Below are positions 36,990-48,100 of a stretch of DNA of 64,000 nt, in pieces; positions within the stretch are counted from its first letter, which is position 1; each line of letters opens with the position of its first letter. The position numbers were made by a program, and so were the translations under genes. The stretch is taken from NCBI RefSeq assembly GCF_000471905.2, contig NW_006497735.1:184342-248341 (forward strand), given 5' to 3'. Under the pieces are notes generated by a model. That model saw only the letters and a list, made by a program, of their open reading frames with translations, was not told where the DNA came from and searched no databases. This DNA comes from Amborella trichopoda. Lineage: Eukaryota > Streptophyta > Magnoliopsida > Amborellales > Amborellaceae.

Positions 36990-37489
36990 GGAGTCATAGC
37001 GAGCGAGAGAGAGTTACAGCGAGCAAGAACGAGAGTTTTGTTTGGCTGTAAAAAATAGTAGTTTGTTTTATAGCCGAGATATTATTTAGGATGGAAACTA
37101 AGTTCAATAGAGAGAGAGCGGTGGTTTGGGATGGGAATTTGTAATGTAAATTCGATGAAATCCTTGCTACTAGGAAAGTACTTCAATTAACTGTTGTGGG
37201 GAAGAAAATTACATTTCACCTAGCTATGAAAACCTTACATATACTTGTCCAATAGTTTATTAACAGAGATTACGGGTGATAGAAGGGAGAGACCTTTACT
37301 AACTCCTTTATGATTTTTGTAGGTCCCACTCTTTCTCCATCATTGTTCACAATTAAGGAGACTTGATATGCTCTTAAAAAATAGAGAAATTTCTTTAGGA
37401 AAAAGACGTGTCACTATAAGTGGTGGTACGTAGTAAGGCCTAGTTTTTAGACTTTTTTATTTTGATTTTACCCTTGATTTACAAGTATA

Positions 37490-37860
37490 ATTTTTGGACG
37501 ACCCAAACATAGAAAAATGAAAAATGCAATTAGTTAGTTCAAAAGTGGCCCGTAAATTTATTTGGGCAGTTCGTGAGTTCAACTTTCGAAATGCCTTAAA
37601 CGCAAAAAGACTAATGCATTTTGGCCATTCAAAAATCCAACTTCAATTTGCCTAAAATACATAAAAGAAACTAAGTGTTGGCGATTTGAAAGTTCAACTT
37701 CAAATACATCATTTTTCGTTTTTGTGTTTTGATGGTTGAAAAGTTGGACTTTCGAACTGCCCAAGCACATGATTCGGGCTGTTTGAATGTTGGACTTTCG
37801 TACGGCTCAAATACATACTTTTTGTTGTGTTTTGGGCATTGCAAAATTTATATTTCAAAC
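37490..37860. repeat. array of hairpin-forming units, arm B
   Basis: Counterpart of the 32580-32930 array: repeated pairs such as GGGCAGTTCGTGAGTTCAAC, ACTTTCGAACTGCCC and TTGGACTTTCGTACGGC spaced 50-80 bp apart. Unit number and spacing differ from arm A, as expected for an array evolving on its own. Beyond arm B, 38290-39118 is intron with no gene seen. Confidence 0.65.
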
Positions 37861-39118
37861 TAAGGGTAAAATGCGAATAAATTTTCTTCAAAAAGGTAGG
37901 ATCTCGGTGCACTATTGCCAAAATATAGACCTTGTGGTAATACTACATTGTTTGTCCAGTCTCTACCCAAAGTTCTCTTTAAAAATCTTACTATATTTTT
38001 ATTTCTTGTTCGGATGGGTATTTGATTTTGTTTGTTCTGCCATTTCACTAATGCCACATTTTGGTAAGACGAGAAGATTTTGTTCTCCTACTGGGGCATA
38101 CTTTCTGTTTATTCCCTTAGGTGAAACCCAATCTAGAAGAATATTAGGACCCTAAGTTTTGGGGATGTAACATTTTCAACCTATAAGCTAATTGTAATAA
38201 AAGAAGATTTTATTAAAATCAGCCTAATCTTCTTTTATAGGTTAATTTTCTTTTATTGAGATTATCATGTGTTGTCAATTTGGTGCTCTGCCAAGGCCCA
38301 CTGTCTTAGCCATCCTTCAACACCATCTTGTCCAAGGTCTCATACTAATGTTTTTTGTGATGTCTTACATGTGTGTGCATGCACGAGCCTTACACTACAC
38401 CAACCTTGCCTCCTACCAAATGTCGAACAGTGTAGGAGGTACTCCCTCATATAGGTTTGTCGTAAAAAATTGGACACCATGGAATATAGCTGAACAGCAC
38501 CCCCGTCCCCCTCCCACCCCCTGGGGGAAGTAGTACAAGTCCTTGCAAGACTTGTGGGTCTTTTCTACTGTCTTGTCACCAAGGGAGGTTTTGAATGCCT
38601 TGCTTAACATGCATTCATGATGCCAATGTGTCAAAAGGTGCTCACCTTAGGTACCTAGGTGGAGCCTCAAGGCAATCCGGGGGCCTGGGTGCCTCATACA
38701 GGCCAAGACAAGCGTTCCCCCACACTGAGACTGAGGAAAAATCTTTGGAAAATCAAATCCAGAATTTTTGGATTTCATTCTTTGGGAAATATCACGAGAG
38801 GTTATTAAAGGATATCTTGGGTAATTTAAAAACTCAATATTCATTCAAAACATTGAGGATTGAAGATCGAGCAACAAAGGTGAATCATTTTTTGTTAAAG
38901 TTCTTAGCATCTGAGATCTTTCGTTAAATGTGAGATGTGACCTTTAAGTGATTCACATGTGTGAAATGTGATTCAACTTTTACCCAATCACTTTCAAACT
39001 TCTGATTTTAAGAGAAGAAAAGAAGAAGATGACCTTTAAGTGTTTCATGCGAGACCTCTAACTCTGGCTTGTGATAATTTACTTGCCTGCTTCACACTAA
39101 TATTGTTGTCCTGTCTAG

Positions 39119-40393
39119 GAGGTTCCAATCCACAACCCAGTATATCTTATGCTGGGAACATTCTTTGGCTGAGCTGCAAAGGGCACTGGACTAAAGGCGC
39201 TTGAATTTGCTCTCTCAGTCTGTGACTCCGTTGATATGTATGGTTTTACTGTAGACCCTGGATACAAAGAATGGTAAGCAAGCACTCTTTAGCAGTTATA
39301 TATATAATTTATGGTTTGGGCTTTGCTTGAAACAAGAGAAGCATTTCCCATCTGGTTGTTATTTATTCAGGACTAGATATTTTTCAGATTCCAGACAAGG
39401 GCACACTCCCCTACATGGAAGGGCATACTACCAGATGATGGAGTGTTCAGGGGTAAGCTCTCTCTTTAATGGTATACAACGAAGTTAAATTTGGTAAGTC
39501 TCCTTCCATTTTATACGTGGGAACGAGATCTTAAATTGTCCTCTCTGACGCAGCTTATCAAAATTCACTCCCCAATGAGAGCAGAGTTCAACCGCAATTT
39601 GGAGGGGCTCCCATGCAAAAGTACACTTTATGCTGCAAGAATTGCATCCGAGAAGGTTTTTTGGGGAAATATCTTCTCTGGAAATTTCCTTTTCTCTTTC
39701 TATCAATAAACAATAATTCTTTGACTTTTTGATCAAAATTATTCTTCATTTTCCATTTCTTTGATACACTGAATTGACTAGTCTGAACTTCATTTATTAC
39801 ATAGGAGGCAATAATTCCAATTAACATGGTGCTAGTTCCAGGCCACAAGCACAGTAACAAATATCACCATTTAAAGAACTTGCAAAAATATCTCAACTAG
39901 TGTTAATGAACAAATATTTTCCAAAATATTGCCAGATCTTCCTCCTATTTTAAATTCCCGAGTCTATCTCTAGAGAAAGTTGTGAGTGTTAAAAAAATGC
40001 TCGTTTTTGGAGTTTACATTTTTTCTACTGTCTTCCTGTCTTTTCCCAACGATTTATTAACAAACCCAAAATTTTAAACATTCCCAAGTAATTTTACCTT
40101 GCAAAGGAATTCCCTAGAATGATTTCTTTCACACTACAAAAATGGCCTTTTTTTTGGGTATTCACTACAAAAATGACTCAATTCTTAGTCTTGGGCAGGA
40201 GAGCTGGAGCTAGCATGGAAGACCCACTTGTAGCATGTTCAATCGTGAAGAGGCGTAGCGAAGATGAACCTTGAGGCTCTCAATCCTAAGAAAGGCAGCC
40301 TTGGATCACCACCAGTACTTTAAAGGTGCGATTATGCACCCATTGGAACATAGAGTTGGAAATGGAATGGTTTGCATCCTCCCCAAGGCTTAA
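39119..40393 (+). pseudogene. SIA2-like: sialyltransferase-like gene, exons 9-12 with lesions
   Basis: Exon 9 (39119-39273) encodes EVPIHNPVYLMLGTFFG, then TGA at 39170-39172 where relatives have Ser, then [14 protein letters not shown] and [12 protein letters not shown]. Exon 10 (39371-39452) encodes [20 protein letters not shown] and exon 11 (39554-39655) LIKIHSPMRAEF...ARIASEK. Exon 12 after the acceptor at 40187-40188 gives GRRAGASMEDPLVACSIVKR only if one base is restored at its start, and LSILRKAALDHHQYF...HPLEH after a second 1-nt shift near 40262-40274, ending at TAA 40391-40393. Without correction translation stops in exon 9. The conserved peptide outside the lesions suggests recent loss or base errors. 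Confidence 0.8.
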
Positions 40394-42544
40394 AATGATT
40401 TCACATCAGCATGATCTGATGGTTGAGAAGCTTCAGCATCCCAGATGGCAGCAAGGATTAGGGTGGGGGTTTTCCCTGGTTTGAGTATGGTCCGGAACTG
40501 AAGTAGAACCTTGATGAGAAAAGATTTGATCAGTCAAGAGGTTCTTCCTATTTACTTTTCTTTCCGCTAATTTGGTGGCTATTTCATGAATTGGATTGGT
40601 GATGTCGACCCTTTTCTACCACCTAAAAGGCCCACGTCTTGATTTTTGTGTGAAATGATTAAATCATGGTGTTTTGCCCTTCATGGTAAGGGAAGGTCAG
40701 ACTTTCAGGGTGGTCAGGGTTGGTATCAAATTTTGTGATTCATTCAGTTGTATGAAGATTTTGGTTCTGATGGTTGTTCTTATTAAATTAATTTTCCTTT
40801 TGAAATTCAATCATCAAGAATTATGAAGAATGCGGGTCTGGTGATGGTGGTCTTATTGGATTTTCGTTTTAATAGTTGAAGCGCCATTTTGAAGGGCCGC
40901 TCCATTGTAAATGGTATCATTGACTGCTATTGACCCCTTACAAAGGTGGCAGTTTAAATAAAATTAAAAAGGCATAACCAAACCCAGGCATACGTTTATC
41001 TTAGGTTTTGATTGGATTTATTTGTTTCAGTCGGCATTTGCCTTCTTCATGGTTTTGCCGTTGTGGTTTATACCGGACAATTTTGAGTCTAATGTTTTGA
41101 GACGGCACATGCAACAGTGGCAAAGCCAGAGGAGTATCATATATGTGGTGAAGCATGTATTAAATTGGTTTGTGTACTGAAATATCTCTCTCTCTCTACA
41201 TGGACGTGGATGTATGTTTAAAATTAGGGAGATTTATTAAAATACCCATGAGAGGTGGACTATTTAACATTTTACAGATTTACAACGATTGTCTTTTGAT
41301 AAACTATATCAGTAAAATGTTAAATAGTTCCCCTCATAAATATTTTGATAAATGTCCATTAAGATTGAAATAGCTAGTGGCACGAGGTTTTGTTGTAAGC
41401 TTAAATTGGAGTATTGTCAAATGTGCTCTGCATGGGGGCAGCGATGGCAAGATAAGTGGTGACAAGAGAACACCAAAAAGTAAGGACCCCGGTATACGGA
41501 AAGGTCATGAAGCTCCTCGCCGAAAGAATAAAAGGTGTGACTAGGGGGTTCACAAACAAGAATTACAGCAAAATAGATAAGATCAAAGTGCCAAAGAGGG
41601 CATTAAAGAAGATATCTTTCATGAACAGTTTACTTATTGTAACATGATTGAGGCAGGTTTGTAAAAGTATTAAAGAAAAATAGAAAGAGGCGGTAAAGCC
41701 AAACACAACAGAGAAACGCTAGGAAAGGGGTTAGGGTTGTGGAGGTAGCATCCCTACTACATTGTGGTCTCCAGTTCTACTACCGATATTACCCCACTAA
41801 CACTTTATAAAATGTAACTCCTAATCTAATGAAAAACCAGCTAGGGCTGTCTTCCCCATTGAATTACCCAAAAAAAAAAAAACTCTATCGAGAATATTAT
41901 AAGTTCCATAAACAGCAAAATAAAGCAAAAAACAGAACTAGGATAAACCTAGGAGAAATAAAGATGCAGAGCAGTACAGAGAATGGGCAAGAATGGAGAG
42001 AGAGAGAGAGAGATCTAGGCACATTTCTGGGAACCAAACATGTGGATAGTCGAATTTTGGGCTATTTTCCTAAATAGCAGCGACAACATATTTCCATTTC
42101 AGGATGCGTATTTTTAGTCATTTTTACAAAATCCCAGCCGCATAAGTCAATTTCTTGATACTCAAAAACTTCTAAAGGAATCACTTCATTAAATTTGAAG
42201 TATCACGCGAATCAACCATAAAATTTCGTTAGGAAGAAGTTGAGGAAAGTTACAGTAAGCATAATACATGGATCTCATTGCTCAATTTGAAAAGTTTCCA
42301 GATGTTTTACACACAAAATGTGCTCACTCTCTTTAGTATGATACATGTAATCGAAACAACAAACTAAAAAATGGACTAATAAACGTAAACCCCGAGTATT
42401 GTATGACGTAACAGCGATCCATTTCTAAACAGAACAAGTATACAGAGCTCGTTTCTACTATCCTTTGTATCTTTTCTATTTTCTTTTTTGGATTTACTTG
42501 GAATTGTCTCGTAAAACTGAATTTGTGCACTAATCATCCCTAGC
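40394..42544. other. intergenic region between two convergent genes
   Basis: Separates the 3' ends of the sialyltransferase-like gene and TAF10. No coding domain seen; the frame 41456-41647 is basic and unrecognised. Holds the hairpin MITE at 41232-41363. Poly(A) signals for either gene are not decided. Confidence 0.6.
41232..41363. repeat. short hairpin MITE
   Basis: TGGACTATTTAACATTTTAC and GTAAAATGTTAAATAGTTCC form near-perfect inverted arms, extended outward by imperfect pairing (ACCCATGAGAGG against CCCCTCATAAAT), with a loop of about 40 bp. Confidence 0.7.
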
Positions 42545-43150
42545 TTAAGGTTCCATTCCAGTCGATGGGTTCTCAGCAAAATATTCTTGGCGCTTCATAT
42601 TCACCCCATACTGTAAACACATAAAATAATCATCAGAGTTAACGATTTTGAGAAACAATTCTTCCATCATTAGTAGTAGAAATAAATAAGTTTTTCTCGT
42701 CATCCGCCAAAAAATTTAAGAAATGCAAGGGCATATATATGCTCAGCAATAAATCAAGAGAACAGGTTGCAGTTGACTGGCAAGGCCATTTAAAAAGGGT
42801 AAACCATAGAGACACCTGATATTTTTATGTATTCATGTTATGTCGTAGCATATGATACTAATCAGATCAGTATCAGACCAAGCCAAACCATTCTTATGGA
42901 AGCAATGCCTAGTATAAAATATTATTCAAACATTGCTAGAAGATCATTCCATGGAGGGTACTTACTTCATGTAATGCCTTAGAGAGATCATCGTTTGTCA
43001 AAATGAGGCGCTTATCCTGATCATTATTACCAGCATTAGTAGAACTACAACACACAATAGATAACTTGCACATAATTTACAATTCACAGTACCTTTTGCA
43101 GTTTATCTCTCTTATCCTTAACAACTGCTGATTGCCTAGCCTTGCACAGC
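42545..43150 (-). CDS. TAF10: TAF10 exons 4-6
   Basis: Exon 4 (43150-43093) encodes LCKARQSAVVKDKRDKLQK, exon 5 (43016-42966) DKRLILTNDDLSKALHE and exon 6 (42610-42545) YGVNMKRQEYFAENPSTGM ending in EP and TAA. This is the second half of the histone fold and the C-terminal tail. Exon 4 begins in phase 2, matching the CA left by exon 3. These compact introns (76 and 355 bp) contrast with the expanded ones upstream. Confidence 0.93.
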
Positions 43151-45130
43151 CTGTTACAGAACATAAATATTAGACAAAAAAAATTTCTAAAACTGATAAG
43201 AGCAACATGGTGTGAAACCCATTCAAAGAACCCACACCAAATTCTTTACGAGCACCTATGTTATATGTGGCGTGTGAGCAATATATAAAGTATCGGCAAA
43301 TAACCTGCCTATCATCTCTCGCAATTCATCCTAGGGCTTTCAATCAGTTTTTCAGTCAATAGTTGATTTTCAAAGGAGCTTATGAGGTCAGCTCCATTTC
43401 CTATTTTCAGCATGTGGACGTCACAAGCTTTTTCAAAATCCTCTCAACACAAGCGAAGTCCCTCTGAATCTTGTGCAGTGGGACTTGGGCAACGAATGGA
43501 CAAGAGAGTGCTAGTTGAACACTTGCAATTAAGGCCTATTGCATAAGAAGAGCATCATCACAATGATACAATAGAACCTCCATAAATTAATTTACTTGGG
43601 AGGAAACTCTGTCGATTAACTTGGGTTATTAATTTTAATAAATTGTAAAGAACAAGTTAGAACCAACTAGTAAGCATTTTCTAAGTAAGGAAGAAAACTA
43701 CATAAGACCTGACACACTGCCAACTGAAAAATTTTCATTGTTGAAGTGGTATGACACATAACTCCAGAATATTTTCGTCTTTTGGAAGTCGCAAAACTAC
43801 ATCAAATAGGAATAGTTTCCCAAAATATGGGGTCATATGGAGGAAGGTGAGTTCTTTGGGTAAAGAGGTTTCCTAGGTTTCATTTGGTTGAAAGGTGAGT
43901 TCTGTCACATTAGGTCATGCCCCAATATACTCGCGGACGATCTCAAGTGAACCCCATAAAAGTGGGAGTTTCGACCTGTATTCCACTTCTTTCTCATTTC
44001 CTGTATTATACAACATGTTTCACTTTATTGGTCCTTGACACAAGCATGTGGTAACGAAAGCCGTCATTTTAGTAACTTTCACATATGTCCTCTCCTATGA
44101 AAGTAGTACATTGGTCCAACAAATATGGAATACCAAAGGCAACCTATAAACTATCTATAGGTGATATATAGCAAAAAGCTTCATCTTTAAATTTTACATT
44201 TATTGCAATTTTGAAAGTGTGTGGAAATTTTACTTAAGTTTGAGATCCTTGTGCAACCATTCCACTGGATACAGTTGAGGGTAACCATTGTCAGAACCCT
44301 TCATCTTGAGTTGCACCTTTGGGCAGCAATATTTTCCATGCACCAATAGTATCAAAGAGGATCCTCTGCAAGAGATGGTGTGGATTCATGATGGTGACAT
44401 GACCCACACAAGGACTGTTTGATCAATGGGTTGAGGACAAGTGGTTTTTAGCAAAAGATTGAAGCCTTAAAAGATCTTGGTCCTGGTGTAAGTAGCTGTT
44501 TTTTCAGAATTTTCACACAATCTAGAGGTCATAGGATGTGAATCACAACCAATTTTTGATAAATATCTGGATGGAGATTCGGCCGACCCCAATTAATTGG
44601 GAAAAGGCTAGATGATGATGATCATCTGGATGGAGATTCAGATGTTGCAGAAAATCCTATTTTATATCATAAGGGAATTTTGAAATTTGGGAACTCAAAA
44701 CATTGGCAAGAGAAAAACATTCAAAGGGCATGTGTAAGGGAGTTCGTCATTGAGACATTGAGAACACAAGAAAAAGAGACATGGGGCTCTTGGGTGCCTT
44801 CAATTTGTGTGCTTTCAAAACAGACATGTATCATGCAGCTGGTTGGGGTTGGATGTGAGTAATGGGGGCAATGTCTTCCTCGTTTGCTGCGCAAGGCCAG
44901 ACCTGCTTAAAGAATTTGTAATAAACAACTATTAAAGGCGGTATGGACTACCACGGTCGCATGTGTGATAAAGGACAGCAGTAATGTCCTAGCTACTGCA
45001 GCAGAGTACAGGGTGTATACACAGCAGCAGCGCTGTATAAAGCACTGCAGTAGGTGTAGTGTGAATCACGCCCTGAAGTAGACCTATTATTTCCATCTGC
45101 AAGTAAGTGACACCTGCAAGTAATGCATGG

Positions 45131-45176
<46 letters not shown>

Positions 45177-48100
45177 CTCTACTACTACTACTACTACTAC
45201 TACTACGTACGTACTACGTACGTACGTAACGTAACGTAACGTAACGAACGAACAACGAAACNNNNNNNNNNNNNNNNNNNNTACGACCCGTCCGTACGTA
45301 AGTACCGTACTTAATTTACCTTACTACTCGTCGACGTAAGTAGTACGACCTACGTCACGTAATAGTCGACTGCGTCTCTCTCTCTCTCTCTCTCTCTCTC
45401 TCCCCATTTGACCGGTCTTCTTTTCACACATCTCAAGACTATAACCATGAGTTTTTGGAGATAAACCAGACCTGAAACCAGAGACAAAACAAAAAACTCA
45501 TAGACAATCCAAAACTCATCTTTCTTCTTCCACTCTCTTTCCTAAGAACACTTGGTCATCAATTATCAAAGTGCCCCCTTCTCTCTTTTCAAAGTGTGTG
45601 TTACTCCCATGTCAAACAAAGGGCTTGTGCTCCCAATTAGCAATGTATTTTCCTTTCTCAAAGCAATGTTCTTTAAGTGTGTTTCCTCCATTGAGAGAAG
45701 TGACAAACTGGCATGTTATTGTAGTATCTTGGATTCTCTGTAGAATTGAGAGCTAGAGAGAACAATAGTGCTTTATTGGGCGATTGTATCGGAGGGCTGA
45801 TTTGCCAAACACCCCGTTGTATATTGCGCTACCAAGTGGTGGGTGTCAATAACACTAAAATAATGTCTCCATTATTGTTCATCCTAGTCCAAAGAAGAAG
45901 CACTTCTTGAAGTTTGTTGAAGCCTTATTTTCTTCAAAATCAAGTTTAAAGGACACCAAAACCAACACCGACATCCATATTTTCTAAGCCATATATAAGG
46001 GACTATAATTGAAACTTCGTAGCATCCATGCCCACAACAACCCCAGTTTTGTATTCTACACTTCTTGACTGGCTACAAGATGGAGATTATCAACTACCCC
46101 CCAGAAAATCCAACACATAAATATGCAATACACTAATGACCAATTTGTCTGAATCCACTATCACTGAGTCATGACACATAGCCAATAGAAGTAGCCCATC
46201 CTTTCACTTCTAATCAACATGATGGGAAAACTTTCCACTCCAGAGAAATTATTAAATTGGATTTTGGAGAGGGAATAAAGCACCAGGTGTTGTAGCATCT
46301 GCCTTCTACAAATAGGCTCAATAAACTAGCATGTAACATGGTCGGTTTTACCAAGTATATATGGGTGTGCTGTGTTCAAACAAGCCCCAAGCTCACCCAT
46401 CAAGGGGAATCATCAGAGAAGTTTCTAATTTTTCAAAATGTACCAAACAAATAAGTGCCCAAATACATGAATGACAAGCAAGCCATACAATTGGCGTAAA
46501 TGATAGGTGAATTTTGTTGCATGCCACACAATAAACTTATCCTAAATAATGCAAAAAAAAGATCACCAGTTTGAAATGCCCAAAGTAAATGGAAGCACCA
46601 CTAGTAACTTCCACTACTTTAAAGTACAATACAACACAGCTTGTTACTATCCAGCAGCATAGATATAAAGAAATGATAATGTTGGCTAAAAACTGTGTGA
46701 GGTCAAGAAGGCACCAAATACTAGCCTACAGAACATTAAAACAACTTAGCAATATGTTACTTCGAAAAAAATCAACTAACATAGTGGGTAGAATAATCAT
46801 ATTTTTTTTCTCATAACTCACAATTCCACATTTCCTTTATGTATACTCGAAATGATAAGAATCGGCCAAGATGCATGAAGAAAAAAAAAAATTGGCTGTT
46901 AAAAGAACACTCAAGTATGGGAAGATGAAGCATACTGAAGAGCATCATTCGCAATTTCTGCAATGAATTTTTGGGTTGCGAGTGCCACCAATCTAGTTCT
47001 GCAATCAAAGCTAGCAAGAGCAATGTAAGTTCCTGTAGGATATGAATTGGAAAGCCAGTAAGGTATTACAGATCAATTTCAACAGAACCTTTATACAAAA
47101 AAAGACAGAACAAATTCTCGTTATCTCAAACTCATATGTGCATATTTTAAATAAAAATAGAAAATTATAACATGACAGACGATATGGTAATTCTATTTTA
47201 TTTTTCTGGTTTGTTTATCTTCTTCAACCCGTCTTCCCTACATCAGCTTGTCCTTAGAAATGGTTTTTATGTGAAAGAGAAGAGAAGCCAAACACATGAA
47301 AGATAATATAAGATTTTCATCACAAAGGAAAAGAAAGCACTTCCAAACACTATCTTCAATTAATCATACTTCAAAAGTTATCTAAAACAATAACCACCCA
47401 CACATAAGGGCAATCTGGTATGACTCAGTAACTACCAACCAATACTTGAAGTCTTACTGATGCATTAAAGAAAATAGAAATCTACTTATTTATTTAGTTA
47501 TACATGATAAGTGTGTTGACTACCATTTGACCAATAATTGATAGGCTCTAGTGTTTTTTTATTAAAATAATATCCAAATCCAGCTTTTTGTCCTCGTCAT
47601 AAAAACACTTGCACTCTTGTTTTACATAGCCATGGGAGGATGACTGGCACCACAGCACATGACATTTTTTTTTAAAGGAAATTTTATTAAAATATGCAGA
47701 ACAAAATTCGTGTAGCCAACTCCAAATAGTTGGGATAAGGCTCAGATGATGATGATGATGAGGGACATTTGTGAAAATACAGCTCACATTTTAATTATTT
47801 AACATGTTATGCTTTACTACTATTCCAAGTCAAAATCATGTGCATTTTGATGGGTATTTTGAAATTAATTTAGAGTATATGGGTTCAAATGTTAAATTGT
47901 TAATCTATTCTTGAAGATGTTGGCTTTTATATTAAGTAGTAAAGCGAGATGCACAAAAAATGAGGCAACCCAAAACATGGGTGCCATGTTTAAAAACTCA
48001 CTTTAGGGGCCCAAAAAATGCTCTACAGCAAGAACAGAAAAAAGTAGATACAAAAAAGGGGGACTAAGTGCTAAACAAATCGCCAAAAATCTCCATGGTG

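Larger units (their letters stand above)
31000..38285. repeat. large inverted duplication, arms about 2.2 kb before insertions
   Basis: Arm A (about 31000-35690, plus) and arm B (about 38285-36050, minus) match in order over their whole length: ATAAAAGAAG-type A-rich sequence, TTAGCTTATAGGTTGAAA, CTTACCAAAATRTGGCATTAG, the hairpin arrays, a C2H2 zinc-finger gene relic, TGTTATTTATTTAAT and TTTAGGATGAGTCTTCTTGG. Arm A also holds insertions at 31096-32194 and 34253-35580, absent from arm B. The spacer (35690-36050) has no gene. The arms are clearly diverged by eye, so the event is old. The whole structure lies within intron 8 of the sialyltransferase-like gene. Confidence 0.8.
14238..40393 (+). 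pseudogene. SIA2-like: plant sialyltransferase-like (GT29), 12 exons over 26 kb, disrupted
   Basis: Exons: 14238-14325, 14466-14539, 15280-15366, 15461-15538, 16028-16128, 24484-24676, 24788-24878, 25055-25119, 39119-39273, 39371-39452, 39554-39655 and 40189-40393. All introns are GT-AG and phases match through exon 11. The product would be about 440 aa, the usual length. It is a type II membrane protein (hydrophobic residues about 5-26) with a sialyl-L region ([20 protein letters not shown]). The family includes Arabidopsis MGP2/SIA1 and SIA2, Golgi proteins needed for pollen tube growth; their acceptor is unsettled, with transfer of Kdo or Dha to rhamnogalacturonan II proposed. Oddities: Val178 replaces the Gly of the GNSG core, residue 277 is TGA (39170-39172), and exon 12 needs two 1-nt corrections. 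Introns 5 (8.4 kb) and 8 (14 kb) are filled with transposons. Family assignment is firm; pseudogene status is likely but base errors are possible. Confidence 0.85.

Noticed and set aside
39170..39172. Selenocysteine at the TGA of the GT29 gene
   Set aside because: Land plants lack the selenocysteine insertion machinery, and relatives have Ser, not Cys, here.
45180..45370. TAC/ACGT-rich sequence as a novel satellite
   Set aside because: It borders an N gap, lies between CT runs and follows a sequencing-flow pattern, so artefact is the better explanation.
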